A stretch of DNA of 64,000 bases from Bradyrhizobium sp. Ai1a-2 (GCF_000426245.1 NZ_AUEZ01000026.1:1-64000); one strand, 5' to 3'. Counted from the stretch's first letter, positions 7,386-16,274 are shown. Translations and numbers: made by a program. Notes: generated by a model from the sequence alone, not told the origin.

Positions 7386-8993
7386 ATGGAAGCCATGTAC
7401 CAGACCTTCCTCATCCTGCTCACCGTGCTGGCAGGCACGGCGCTGGTGGCGCGGCGCCTCAATGTCGCGCCCGCCATCCTGTTGATGCTGGCCGGCATCG
7501 CGCTCGCCTTCGTACCGGGCATGCCCAGCATCGAATTGCCGCCGGAACTGGTGCTGCTCCTGGTGCTGCCGCCGCTGATCTACATGGCCGCGGTGGCCAT
7601 GAGCTGGCGCGAGTTCAAGAACAGCCTTCGTCCGATCGTGCTGCTCGCCGTCGGCTGCGTGATCTTCACGGCGGCTGCGGTGGCGACCGCCACTCATTAC
7701 CTGATCGGGCTGCCCTGGGAGGTCGGGTTCCTGCTTGGCGCGATCGTGGCGCCGCCCGACGTGGTCGCCCCCCTTGCGATTGCGCGGCGACTCCATCTGC
7801 CCCGCCGCATCCTCGTCATACTCGAAGGCGAGGGACTGGCGAATGATGCCACGGCGCTGATCCTCTACCGCTTCGCCCTCGCGGCGATCACCACCGGCGC
7901 CTTCTCGCTGCCGAAAGCCACCGGCGAATTTGCAGCTATCGTCGTCTGCGAGATCGCGTTCGGCATCGCGGTCGGATGGTTGAGCCTGCGCGCCCGCCAG
8001 CACTCGCGCGATCCGCAGGTCGAGATCACGCTCTCGCTGATCACGCCCTATGCGGCCTATTGGCTGCCGGAACACTTTGGCGGCTCCGGCGTGATCGCCA
8101 CGGTCGCCTGCGGTCTCTATGTGAGCTGGAACGGGCCGCTTTTGATTCCTTCCGCCACCCGCCTGCAAGGCATCTTTTTCTGGGACTTGGTGATCTACCT
8201 GATCGAAGGCATCCTGTTCTTGCTCACCGGCTTCCAGTTGCGTTCGCTCTACGAAAAGTCGAAGGCATTTCCGCTCGACGACATCCTCTCCGCCACCGCG
8301 CTGGTGATCGCGGTCATCGTCATCGCCCGCTTTGCCTGGGTGTTTCCCGCGACCTACTTGCCGCGGATCCTGAGCGAGCGCGTGCGACGGCGTGATCCGC
8401 AGCCGCGCTGGCAATGGACATTCGCGATCGCCTTCGTCGGCGTGCGCGGCGCGGTGTCGCTCGCCGCCGCACTGGCGCTGCCGTTCGCGCTCTCGAGCGG
8501 CGAGCCTTTTCCCTATCGCGACATGATCCTGTTCGTGGCCTTCGGCGTCATCTTCATCACCCTGGTGGGGTTTGGCTTGACCCTGCCCACTGTCGTAGGC
8601 TGGCTGAACATCGCCAAGGACGGTCGCGCCGAGAGTATCGCCGAGCATGAAGCCGAAATTGTCGCCAGGCGCGAGGCGCTAGCCGCCGGCCTCGCATCGC
8701 TGGATGCCATCGTCGACGAGCGCGAGCTCTCCGAGGAGGTCGTGAAGCTGCTGAGGGCGCGGCACCATATCCGCACCAGCCAGCTGCCGGCCGCCCTCGA
8801 TCCCGACAACCACGACGTCTCCGCCAACGGCACCGAGCTGACGCGGGAACTGATCTCGACCGAGCGCAAGTTCATCCACGCCCTGCTCCGCGACGGCAAG
8901 ATCACCGACGAGACGCGGCGCCGGATCGAGCGCGATCTCGACCTGGAAGAAGCGAGCCTCGCGAACCGCGAGTACCGGAAGATACCGCTGTAG
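7386..8993 (+). CDS. Na+/H+ antiporter, CPA1 family
   Basis: The 535-residue protein has about twelve membrane helices up to roughly residue 420 and a charged cytoplasmic tail of about 115 residues. Ion-site motifs typical of CPA1 exchangers are present: GAIVAPPDVVAPLAIARRL and LEGEGLANDATALILYR, with the conserved Asp in NDATAL. FVGVRGAVSLAAALALP in the penultimate part is another family signature. It should exchange cytoplasmic Na+ (or K+) for protons at the inner membrane. Translation probably begins at the ATG at 7386, with a second Met three codons later. It is not in an operon; the amidase gene converges on it. Confidence 0.88.
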   Translation: MEAMYQTFLILLTVLAGTALVARRLNVAPAILLMLAGIALAFVPGMPSIELPPELVLLLVLPPLIYMAAVAMSWREFKNSLRPIVLLAVGCVIFTAAAVATATHYLIGLPWEVGFLLGAIVAPPDVVAPLAIARRLHLPRRILVILEGEGLANDATALILYRFALAAITTGAFSLPKATGEFAAIVVCEIAFGIAVGWLSLRARQHSRDPQVEITLSLITPYAAYWLPEHFGGSGVIATVACGLYVSWNGPLLIPSATRLQGIFFWDLVIYLIEGILFLLTGFQLRSLYEKSKAFPLDDILSATALVIAVIVIARFAWVFPATYLPRILSERVRRRDPQPRWQWTFAIAFVGVRGAVSLAAALALPFALSSGEPFPYRDMILFVAFGVIFITLVGFGLTLPTVVGWLNIAKDGRAESIAEHEAEIVARREALAAGLASLDAIVDERELSEEVVKLLRARHHIRTSQLPAALDPDNHDVSANGTELTRELISTERKFIHALLRDGKITDETRRRIERDLDLEEASLANREYRKIPL

Positions 8994-9009
8994 CGGGGGG
9001 CTTCCCTCG

Positions 9010-9819
9010 CTAGCGCGACGGACAGAATTCCTTGACGGCATCGACCACTGCGGCGCCGATCATGTCCTGCCGTTCCGTGGACGCCATTGCCAGCTCTTCG
9101 TCGCGGTTGATAATTGAGCCGGCCTCGAACAGAACGGCGGGCACGCGGGTCCGCGACAGCACGATGAGCTGGTCGTACCGATAGACCCCCACTTTCTTGT
9201 CCAGCAGTTTTCGCCGGTACCGACCCATCACCGGCAGGGCGTATTGGCGGGCATATTGCAGGCCCTGCTCCTTCATTCGATTGCCGAGCAGCCGGGCGAA
9301 CCTCAGGCTGGCCCAGAATTTCGGATTGTCCTGAGAAACGAACAGCGAATAGCCGCTGAACCGGTCGCTGAAATGGCTCTTCGTTCCCTCGAACTCCCAT
9401 TCTTCGAGAAAGGAATCAGGCACCGAATCATGGTGGATCGACAGGGCCAGATCGGCCTTTGAATCGTTGATGGTTTTGGCGCGCTTGAACAGGCTTGGCC
9501 TTTTCGGGCCCTCCGTCACCAAGAGGCTGGTTTGCGCAAAGCCTTCGGCCTTCAACTTGTCCTCAATGTGTTTCGCGAGGCGGAGATTGAAATCGAATTC
9601 CCGAAGGTTGCGGGCGCTCCTCGCACCGGGCGCTTCGGCGGTATGGCCGACATCAAGGATGAGCTTGAATTTGGACCGGTCGCATTTCGAATGCACGGTT
9701 TTCGGTGCGGTCCTGACATTCCCGCGCGACCATGCGGCATATCTCGTGTCGAACGACACGAGCGACAGCACGATGATCGACGTCATGATGATCGGACGGT
9801 TGCGCCACACGCCAAGCAT
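9010..9819 (-). CDS. N-acetylmuramoyl-L-alanine amidase (Amidase_3)
   Basis: The product has a hydrophobic N-terminal signal or anchor (about residues 10-23) and an Amidase_3 zinc domain. The ligands are visible in order: His in LDVGHTAEAPGA, Glu in NLREFDFNLRLA and His in ALSIHHDS. The catalytic Glu is in VLFEAGSIINRDEE. It cleaves the amide bond between MurNAc and the stem peptide in the periplasm. The first ATG (9819) is one base from the arm of a family A repeat and has no ribosome site. The ATG at 9786 (MTSIIVLSLV) is a real alternative and still leaves a signal sequence. EnvC-type activators are the known partners of this enzyme class, and one is encoded at 51.3 kb. Confidence 0.85.
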   Translation of the reverse strand: MLGVWRNRPIIMTSIIVLSLVSFDTRYAAWSRGNVRTAPKTVHSKCDRSKFKLILDVGHTAEAPGARSARNLREFDFNLRLAKHIEDKLKAEGFAQTSLLVTEGPKRPSLFKRAKTINDSKADLALSIHHDSVPDSFLEEWEFEGTKSHFSDRFSGYSLFVSQDNPKFWASLRFARLLGNRMKEQGLQYARQYALPVMGRYRRKLLDKKVGVYRYDQLIVLSRTRVPAVLFEAGSIINRDEELAMASTERQDMIGAAVVDAVKEFCPSR

Positions 9820-9820
9820 C

Positions 9821-9912
9821 GTAGCCCGGATGCAGCGAAGCGCAATCCGGGATCGCTCTGGCAGCTTGCCGAGATCTCCCGGGTTGGCTTTCTACGTCAC
9901 CCGGGGCTGCGA
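9821..9912. repeat. Dispersed palindromic repeat, family A
   Basis: It begins GTAGCCCGGATGCAGCGAAG and ends with a diverged CTCCCGGGTT...ACCCGGGG arm. It fills the gap between the amidase start and the Rieske gene stop, leaving almost no other intergenic sequence. Confidence 0.65.
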
Positions 9913-9913
9913 C

Positions 9914-11254
9914 CTACTCCGCCGCGGCGTTCTGGCCGGGATCGCCGACGAAGCCCGCGGGGTCGCCGAAACGCTCGATCATGACAGCCGCCAGATCCTT
10001 CGCCTTGCTGGTGACGCAGGCGCCGGAACGGACGGTGTAACGATCCTGGTGCGCAACATGGGGCGGCGCCTCGCCCTGCTGCAGCGCGCGGGCCGCCTCC
10101 ATCACCAGCTTGCGGAAATGCATGATGCCGAGGTCGGTCGGCCCGAGATGCTCACGGGTGCGGTCGGCAATCGGGCCCTGGCTGTCCTGCACCGCGGCGT
10201 CCTGCTCGGAGACGCCCTTGATGCCGGTGTAGCTCTTGGTCTTCTGCAGTTTGCGATCGATCAGGTAGTCGTTCGACTTGTTGCGCAGCGGCACATAGTT
10301 CTCGTCGACTTCGGCGATCACACCGTTGCCGCGATCATAGGCGTCACGCTCCGCTTGCGTGATCGGGCGCTCTGGATTCCAGGCATAGGTGTAGATCCAG
10401 CAATTGGTATCGGTGACCGGCACAAAACTCTGGCCGAAGATGTTCTCGCCCGGCATCGCGCTCGGCGCGTAGGCGTGAGCCGGCATCAGGAACTGGGCGA
10501 TGCGCCAGTAGATGTTGTCGGAACCGGTGAGGCGCCCGCCCGCGATCGTCAGCCCCGCATCATGCGAATTGATCTTGATCACCGGCCGCGGGTCTTCGGC
10601 GATCCAGCGCATGTGCTCGGTCGCCACCCGCACCAGCGGATTGACGAAATGCCTCTTGATGTCGAGGATCTCGTTCTCCTCCTTCTCGAACCACAAATGC
10701 GCAAACGTGAAATGCGCGGTATCGATCGAGCCTTCCAGCGCCTGCACCCAGTTGCAATCCTGCCACTTCTTGCTGACGTAGCGGTGCGACGGCGGCACCA
10801 GCGCCATCTCCAGCGCCGGCAGTTCCGGCACGGCATCGGCCGGACCCATATAGGCCCAGATCATGTCTCCCCATTCGCGCACCGGATAGGACTTGATGCG
10901 GATGTGATCCTTGGCGTTGAGATCGGGATAGGAGGTCGGCATGTCGACGCAGCGGCCGTCGGTGTCGAACTTCCAGCCGTGATAGACGCAGCGGATGCCG
11001 CACTCTTCGTTGCGGCCAAGCCAGAGATTGGCGCCGCGATGCGGGCAATATTGATCGATGACGCCGACGACGCCGCGTGAGTCGCGGAAGGCGAGCAGCT
11101 CCTCGCCGAGGACGATGATCTTCTTCGGCTCGCTGTCAGGCTCGGGCAGTTCCTCCGACAGCAGCACCGGCAGCCAGAAACGGCGCAACAGCTCGCCCAT
11201 TCCTGTCCCAGGCCCACTTTCGGTCAGGAACCTGTTGTCTTCCGCGCGGAGCAT
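9914..11254 (-). CDS. Rieske-type aromatic ring-hydroxylating oxygenase, large subunit
   Basis: The protein of about 446 residues has an N-terminal Rieske domain with CPHRGANLW and CVYHGWKFD, which supply the Cys2-His2 ligands of the [2Fe-2S] centre. A catalytic domain follows, whose mononuclear iron motif is visible in NWVQALEGSIDTAHFTFAH. This architecture is that of phthalate 4,5-dioxygenase/phenoxybenzoate-type oxygenases, which need a separate reductase; none is encoded nearby. The ATG at 11254 follows a GGGAGGA site; an in-frame ATG 16 codons upstream is less likely. The substrate is unknown, and a ring-hydroxylating or demethylating role is possible. Confidence 0.85.
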   Translation of the reverse strand: MLRAEDNRFLTESGPGTGMGELLRRFWLPVLLSEELPEPDSEPKKIIVLGEELLAFRDSRGVVGVIDQYCPHRGANLWLGRNEECGIRCVYHGWKFDTDGRCVDMPTSYPDLNAKDHIRIKSYPVREWGDMIWAYMGPADAVPELPALEMALVPPSHRYVSKKWQDCNWVQALEGSIDTAHFTFAHLWFEKEENEILDIKRHFVNPLVRVATEHMRWIAEDPRPVIKINSHDAGLTIAGGRLTGSDNIYWRIAQFLMPAHAYAPSAMPGENIFGQSFVPVTDTNCWIYTYAWNPERPITQAERDAYDRGNGVIAEVDENYVPLRNKSNDYLIDRKLQKTKSYTGIKGVSEQDAAVQDSQGPIADRTREHLGPTDLGIMHFRKLVMEAARALQQGEAPPHVAHQDRYTVRSGACVTSKAKDLAAVMIERFGDPAGFVGDPGQNAAAE

Positions 11255-11352
11255 AGGGCGTCCTCCCGATTCTTGTTTTGGTTGTAAGGAAGCTTGGCGC
11301 AAGGGCCCGCGCCGGTCAACGCGCGCCGCATCAACATGTCACATGTGGGGAT

Positions 11353-11368
11353 TGTGATCTTTATCACA
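11353..11368. promoter_or_regulatory. CRP/FNR-type palindrome
   Basis: TGTGATCTTTATCACA is a perfect inverted repeat with the CRP spacing (TGTGA-N6-TCACA). It lies 99 bases upstream of the Rieske gene start and 69 bases upstream of the small coiled-coil gene, so it could serve either. Binding by a CRP-family protein is inferred from pattern only. Confidence 0.6.
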
Positions 11369-11436
11369 CGCAATTTCAGGTGAAGGTGATACGGACGATC
11401 GCACTACCAGGCCTTCGTTCAGGAAAGGATGCTCAG

Positions 11437-11712
11437 ATGGCGACGTCGGAAGCCGAGGTCCAAACCGCCATTCGTGGCGGATGCGCGCTCTTCGAGCGAA
11501 TGATCGCGAACCTGGAAATCAGGATCCGCGACGAACGGCGCAGGCTCGTCGTCCTCGAAGCCAGCCTGAGGAAGGCGGAGACTCAACCAACGCGCAATCC
11601 AGCCCTCGTCGAGCAGCTCAAGCAGGCGATCGCATCACTCCAGAGCGAGATCGATGAGGATGCAATGAGCCTCGCCGACATCCGCATCGACTTCCAGATG
11701 TTCTACACGTGA
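11437..11712 (+). CDS. Small coiled-coil hypothetical protein
   Basis: The 91-residue product is strongly helical and charged. Heptad-like segments ERMIANLEIRIRDERRRLVV and LVEQLKQAIASLQSEIDEDA suggest a coiled-coil or helical hairpin; there is no signal peptide or membrane segment. I recognise no family. The ATG at 11437 is preceded by AGGAAAGGA; the open frame continues upstream, but that part crosses the CRP-like palindrome and looks non-coding. It is transcribed away from the Rieske gene and towards the TauD-type gene. Confidence 0.65.
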   Translation: MATSEAEVQTAIRGGCALFERMIANLEIRIRDERRRLVVLEASLRKAETQPTRNPALVEQLKQAIASLQSEIDEDAMSLADIRIDFQMFYT

Positions 11713-11743
11713 CAGGTCGCGGCGCGCCGTCCTGCGTGCACCG

Positions 11744-12640
11744 CTACACCGGCCGCTCGCCCTTCACCGTGACGCGCGTGCCGGCGCGGGTGTGGGGCCA
11801 GTAGTCCCACATCGCGCGGTGCTGGGTGCAGCGATTGTCCCAGAACGCGATCGCGTTCTCGGTCCAGCGGAAGCGGCACTGGAACAGCGGGTTTTCCGCA
11901 TGCTGGTAGAGATAGGCGAGGATCGCGTCGCTCTCGTCGCGGGGAACGCCTGAAATGTGGCGCGTAAAGCCGCGATTGACATAGAGCGCCTTCTTTCCCG
12001 TCACCGGATGCGTGCGCACCACCGGATGCTCGGCATGGGGATAGTTCGGCTTGTCGGCGACGCCGTAATTGGCATAGAGCCCGCGATAGATCGGCTCGCC
12101 GTCATGCAGCGCGGTGAGCCCGTCGAGATAGGCCTTCATCCGGTCCGACAGCGCCTCATAGGCCGCATACATGTTGGCGAACAGCGTGTCGCCGCCGTGC
12201 GGCGGGCACTGCCTGATGTAGAGGATCGAGCCCATCGGCGGCTCGAGATCGCAGGATACGTCCGAATGCCAGCCTTCGCCATTGGCGCGCGGTGAATCCT
12301 TGTCGGCGTAGATCTTCATCAGCGCGGGATCCTCGCCCTCATGCGGCGCGGCGGGATGGACGTGCAGTTCGCCGAACTTGCGGCCAAAGGCGAGATGGTC
12401 CTTCGGCGCGATACGCTGGTCGCGGAAGAAGATCACGAGATTCTCGGCGAGCGCGCGATGGATCTCGTCCATCTGGCGATTGGAGCGCGCGTCGTCGGAG
12501 ACAAGCTCTGCGATATCAACGCCGGAAATCTCCGCGCCGATGATCGGCGTCAGCTTTTCGACGCTGATGGTCTCGTAGGGCTCGCTTTCGTCGGAGAGAT
12601 GCTTGTAGCGGGGACCTTGCTTGCCGGACAGCGAGCTCAT
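11744..12640 (-). CDS. TauD/TfdA-family alpha-ketoglutarate-dependent dioxygenase
   Basis: The 298-residue cytosolic enzyme has a jelly-roll fold with the iron motif HxD in GEGWHSDVSCDLEP and the distal His with the 2-oxoglutarate Arg in NRCTQHRAMWDYWPHTRAG. HFFRDQ-like text near the start (LVIFFRDQRI) is also typical. Family members oxidise taurine, alkyl sulfonates, 2,4-D or related substrates; the substrate here cannot be read from sequence. The ATG at 12640 has a GGGAG site eight bases upstream; a 20-codon upstream extension overlaps repeat DNA and is rejected. Confidence 0.87.
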   Translation of the reverse strand: MSSLSGKQGPRYKHLSDESEPYETISVEKLTPIIGAEISGVDIAELVSDDARSNRQMDEIHRALAENLVIFFRDQRIAPKDHLAFGRKFGELHVHPAAPHEGEDPALMKIYADKDSPRANGEGWHSDVSCDLEPPMGSILYIRQCPPHGGDTLFANMYAAYEALSDRMKAYLDGLTALHDGEPIYRGLYANYGVADKPNYPHAEHPVVRTHPVTGKKALYVNRGFTRHISGVPRDESDAILAYLYQHAENPLFQCRFRWTENAIAFWDNRCTQHRAMWDYWPHTRAGTRVTVKGERPV

Positions 12641-12673
12641 GGGTGTTGCTCCCAATCGTTGTTGTTGGGAGCA

Positions 12674-12705
12674 TCGTAGCCCGGATGGAGCGAAGCGCAA
12701 TCAAT
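12674..12705. repeat. Dispersed repeat, family A (single arm)
   Basis: The stretch includes GTAGCCCGGATGGAGCGAAG and has no second arm. It joins directly to the family G palindrome. Confidence 0.55.
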
Positions 12706-12706
12706 C

Positions 12707-12828
12707 CGTCGTCCCGGCCTTGAGCCGGGACCCATAACCACAGGATTGTGTTTTGCGATAACTCGGCGTGACACGCTGCCTAACCACAAAATCCTGTGGT
12801 TATGGGTCCCCGCCTTCGCGGGGACGAC
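12707..12828. repeat. Large palindromic repeat, family G
   Basis: The outer arms GTCGTCCCGGCCTTGAGCCG and CCGCCTTCGCGGGGACGAC pair imperfectly. Inner arms CCCATAACCACAGGATT and AATCCTGTGGTTATGGG pair perfectly around about 50 bases. It lies between the TauD-type gene and the ispG stop. Confidence 0.75.
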
Positions 12829-12857
12829 AGCGGAGAGGGGGCGGTCGGCGGAGCAAC

Positions 12858-14171
12858 TTACTCTGCCGCCGTCACCGTGTTCGGCACGCTGCCGCCCTGG
12901 CCGTAGCGCTGGTCGATGTAGTCGATCACCAGCGCCTTGAAGTCGGCGGCGATCGAGGGGCCGCGCAGGGTGCGGAACTTCTTGCCGTCGACGAACACCG
13001 GCGCAGCCGGCGCTTCGCCGGTGCCCGGAAGCGAGATGCCGATATTGGCGTGCTTGGATTCGCCGGGGCCGTTGACGATGCAGCCCATCACGGCGACGTT
13101 GAGCTGCTCGACGCCGGGATACTTCGTCTTCCAGCTCGGCATCTCGTCACGGATGAAATCCTGGATCGAGCGCGCCAGCTCCTGGAAGGTGGTCGAAGTC
13201 GTGCGGCCGCAACCTGGGCAAGCCGCAACCAGCGGCACGAAGGTGCGGAAACCCATCGTTTGCAGCAGTTCCTGCGCGACCTGGACTTCCAGCGTGCGAT
13301 CGCCGCCGGGCTCGGGCGTCAGCGAGATGCGGATGGTGTCGCCGATGCCGTCCTGCAGGAGGATGCCGAGCGCGGCGGACGAGGCGACGATGCCCTTCGA
13401 TCCCATGCCGGCCTCGGTGAGACCGAGATGGATCGCATAGTCCGAGCGGCGCGCCAGATCCTGATAGACCGCGATCAAATCCTGGACGGCCGAGACCTTG
13501 GCCGACAGGATGATGCGGTTCTTGGGCATGCCGAGTTCTTGGGCGCGGGCCGCCGACAACAGCGCCGATTGCACCATGGCTTCGCGCGTCACCGCGCGGG
13601 CATCGCGCGGATTCGGCGAGGCCGTGTTCTCATCCATCAGCTTGGTCAGCAGTTCCTGGTCGAGCGAACCCCAGTTCGCGCCGATGCGGACCGGCTTGTC
13701 GTTCTTGTTGGCGATCTCGATGATGTCGGCGAACTGCGAATCGCGCTTGTTCTTGAAGCCGACATTGCCGGGATTGATGCGGTACTTGTCGAGCGCCTCG
13801 GCGCAGGCCGGATATTCGGCGAGCAGCTTGTGGCCGATATAGTGGAAGTCACCGATCAGGGGCGTGTTGATGCCGCGCTTGCGCAGGCCATCGCGGATGT
13901 GCGGGACGGCGGCAGCAGCCTCCTCCCGGTCGACGGTGATGCGGACCATCTCCGAGCCGGCGCGGGAAAGGGCCGCGACTTGGGCGATGGTGCCGTCGAC
14001 ATCGGCGGTGTCGGTGTTGGTCATCGACTGCACGACGATCGGGGCGCCCCCGCCGACGGCGACATGGCCGACCATGACCTGGGTTGTCTGATGCCGCGGA
14101 TTCGGGCCGGCGACATCGCTCAAGAGTTCGGGCTTGTTCATGGCGTCTCGAATATCAGGTTTTGGTGACAT
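12858..14171 (-). CDS. ispG: (E)-4-hydroxy-3-methylbut-2-enyl-diphosphate synthase
   Basis: IspG (GcpE) catalyses the penultimate step of the MEP isoprenoid pathway, converting MEcPP to HMBPP with a [4Fe-4S] cluster. The 437-residue protein has the N-terminal VQSMTNTDTADVDGT signature. Its C-terminal cluster cysteines are in CPGCGRTTS and MGCIVNGPGES. The length fits proteobacterial IspG that takes electrons from flavodoxin or ferredoxin. The start is either 14171 or the ATG ten codons later (14141); neither has a clear ribosome site. It supplies precursors for the ispA product encoded at 2.5 kb. Confidence 0.95.
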   Translation of the reverse strand: MSPKPDIRDAMNKPELLSDVAGPNPRHQTTQVMVGHVAVGGGAPIVVQSMTNTDTADVDGTIAQVAALSRAGSEMVRITVDREEAAAAVPHIRDGLRKRGINTPLIGDFHYIGHKLLAEYPACAEALDKYRINPGNVGFKNKRDSQFADIIEIANKNDKPVRIGANWGSLDQELLTKLMDENTASPNPRDARAVTREAMVQSALLSAARAQELGMPKNRIILSAKVSAVQDLIAVYQDLARRSDYAIHLGLTEAGMGSKGIVASSAALGILLQDGIGDTIRISLTPEPGGDRTLEVQVAQELLQTMGFRTFVPLVAACPGCGRTTSTTFQELARSIQDFIRDEMPSWKTKYPGVEQLNVAVMGCIVNGPGESKHANIGISLPGTGEAPAAPVFVDGKKFRTLRGPSIAADFKALVIDYIDQRYGQGGSVPNTVTAAE

Positions 14172-14408
14172 TCACCAAGGGGGCACTAAGGCGGGCTGGA
14201 GCTTTATTGGATCACATATTTTCTAACGGAGATTCAACAAGTTGCACCCGAAGTGAAGATCAGTGCGAGACCTGTCGCCGTCCGGCGGCTGACCGCTATA
14301 TCGGCCCGGATTCGGGGGATTAAAGGGGCCGCGAACATGAGAGGGCGGCTTTTCACCCCCTGCCGCGTGCCGTAGCTTACAGCGAAACACAAAGTGCGGG
14401 AGGCGAAG

Positions 14409-15281
14409 ATGGCGACCGGGAATGGGCTTATCACCACAGCGGAACTTGCCGATATCCTGCAGCAGCCGAATCTTCGCCTGTTCGACTGTACGACCTATCT
14501 GGAGCCCGCGCCCGAAGGCAGCGGCATCCCCTATATTGCGGTGCCAGGGACAGCGACGTTCGAGGCCGGCCATATCGCGGGCGCCGATTTTCTCGATCTG
14601 CAGGGCGAATTCTCCGATCCGAACACGGAACTGCGGTTCATGATGCCCCACGTCGCCCAGCTCGAGGCGGCATTCGGCCGCCACGGGATCGGTCCCGACA
14701 GCCGGGTGGTGCTGTATTCGATCGGCACCCCGATGTGGGCGACGCGCTTCTGGTGGATGCTGAAATCGGTGGGCTTCGACGGGGCCTCCGTGCTCGACGG
14801 CGGCCTGGACAAGTGGAAGGCGGAAGGCCGCCCGCTCGAGACCGGCCCCGCCAAAGGCTATCGGCCGGCAACGTTCGCCGGGAAACCGCGAACGGGTTTC
14901 TTCGTCGGCAAGGACGACGTGCTCGCCGCGCGCGGGGACCTGGGCACCGTCACCGTCAATGCGCTGGGTCCGCAATTCCATCTGGGCCTCGAGGCCAGCC
15001 GCTACGGCCGGCCGGGGCGCATTCCCGGCAGCGTCAATGTGCCGGCGGCGACATTGCTTGACCCGGCGGCGAAGACGTTCGTTGCGCCGGCGGAGGCGGA
15101 AGCAAAATTCGCGAGCCAGGGCATCAGCAAGGACAAGCGCGTGATCGCCTATTGCGGCGGCATTTCCGCGACCGTCGACCTGTTCCAGCTCCATCGGCTC
15201 GGCTACGACAACCTCACCCTCTACGACGCCTCGATAGGCGAATGGGCCAAGGACGAGACACTCCCGATCGAGCGGGGGTAG
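14409..15281 (+). CDS. Sulfurtransferase with two rhodanese domains
   Basis: The 290-residue protein has two rhodanese modules, an inactive N-terminal one (to about residue 140) and a catalytic C-terminal one. The active-site loop reads CGGISA in VIAYCGGISATVDLF, with the expected Cys at the loop start. The loop matches neither the CRKGVT of thiosulfate sulfurtransferase nor the CGSGVT of 3-mercaptopyruvate sulfurtransferase exactly, so donor preference is uncertain. The ATG at 14409 follows GGGAGG; an earlier in-frame Met lies five codons upstream. It is a single gene, with the EamA transporter gene convergent. Confidence 0.85.
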   Translation: MATGNGLITTAELADILQQPNLRLFDCTTYLEPAPEGSGIPYIAVPGTATFEAGHIAGADFLDLQGEFSDPNTELRFMMPHVAQLEAAFGRHGIGPDSRVVLYSIGTPMWATRFWWMLKSVGFDGASVLDGGLDKWKAEGRPLETGPAKGYRPATFAGKPRTGFFVGKDDVLAARGDLGTVTVNALGPQFHLGLEASRYGRPGRIPGSVNVPAATLLDPAAKTFVAPAEAEAKFASQGISKDKRVIAYCGGISATVDLFQLHRLGYDNLTLYDASIGEWAKDETLPIERG

Positions 15282-15329
15282 GCGCGAGTTCTCTCCGCGC
15301 TACGCGCGCCCCGGAATGACAGCGGTGGC

Positions 15330-16274
15330 TCACGCCGGCACGTTGGGGTCTGGGGTTACCTTGGGATCAGGCTTGTTGACGAGATAGAGGCCAACGATCA
15401 CCAACAGCGCCGCGACGCCGAAGACGGCTGTCAGCGTGTCGTGCATGATCATGTAGGCTGCGACGACGCCGAACAGCGGCGTGATGAAGGTGAAGGACGA
15501 CAGCTTGCTGGCGGAATATATCTTCACCATCGCAAACCAGATCACGAAGGTGCAGCCCACCACCCAGATCGCCTGATACGTCATCAACGCGAGCGACAGC
15601 GGGCTCGGAAAATGGGTGATCGTTTCTCCCGTAAGCCACGAGGCGATACCCAGGATCGGAATCGACAGGGCGACCTGGTAGCCGAGCGCCTTTTCCGGCG
15701 CGGCCCTGCGCAGCGCCGTCCCCTTAGCGACCAGCGTGGTAGCAGCCCATAGCGCGCCGCCACCGACCACCATGAGATCGCCCAGCAATACTTTCGCGTC
15801 GACATCCGGCTGCGGCACGCCGATTGCGAGCGCGACACCGGCAAAACTCAAGGCGAGGCCGCCCCACTGCAAAGCGGAAAGCCGCTCGCCGAGGAACTGG
15901 TAGGAGCCGAGCGCGACGAAGAACGGAGCCGTATAGAGAAATACCGACGCACGCGACGCCGAGGTGAACATCAGGCCGCTGAAGATCAGCACAAATTCGA
16001 TGCCGAACATCAAGCCCGCGACCAGGCCGGCCAGAAGCGTGCCGTCGCGTTCGAAGAATTTGACGCCGCGCAGCCAGCCCACGATCAGCATCACCGGCAA
16101 CGCGCCGGCGGAGCGGAACATCGCCTGCAGCATCGGCGGAATGTCCGGCAGCGCGAGCTTGACCGCGATCTGGTTGAATCCCCAGCTCACGCACAGCATC
16201 AGCATGATCGCGACCGCGCCCGGGGTGAGCGCGCGCCCGGGTGCGGCGACGCTGGAGATGGTTTGCGTTGACAT
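15330..16274 (-). CDS. DMT-superfamily (EamA) transporter
   Basis: The 314-residue inner-membrane protein has ten predicted helices arranged as two EamA repeats. An early AIMLMLCVSWGFNQIAVKLA segment and internal FLYTAPFFVALGSYQFLGERL and FTFITPLFGVVAAYMIMHDT segments are characteristic. Such carriers export or import amino acids, purines or other metabolites; the substrate is unknown. It is separated by 76 bases from the upstream Zur-like gene on the same strand, so cotranscription is possible but unproven. Confidence 0.85.
   Translation of the reverse strand: MSTQTISSVAAPGRALTPGAVAIMLMLCVSWGFNQIAVKLALPDIPPMLQAMFRSAGALPVMLIVGWLRGVKFFERDGTLLAGLVAGLMFGIEFVLIFSGLMFTSASRASVFLYTAPFFVALGSYQFLGERLSALQWGGLALSFAGVALAIGVPQPDVDAKVLLGDLMVVGGGALWAATTLVAKGTALRRAAPEKALGYQVALSIPILGIASWLTGETITHFPSPLSLALMTYQAIWVVGCTFVIWFAMVKIYSASKLSSFTFITPLFGVVAAYMIMHDTLTAVFGVAALLVIVGLYLVNKPDPKVTPDPNVPA

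Noticed and set aside
9467..11080. Long plus-strand open frame (about 537 codons) opposite the amidase and Rieske genes
   Set aside because: It is an antisense shadow in GC-rich DNA. The minus-strand genes have clear motifs and ribosome sites, and the plus frame has none.
12768..14168. Long plus-strand open frame opposite ispG
   Set aside because: IspG shows all its cluster cysteines on the minus strand; the other frame has low-complexity Arg/Asp/His-rich text and no family match.
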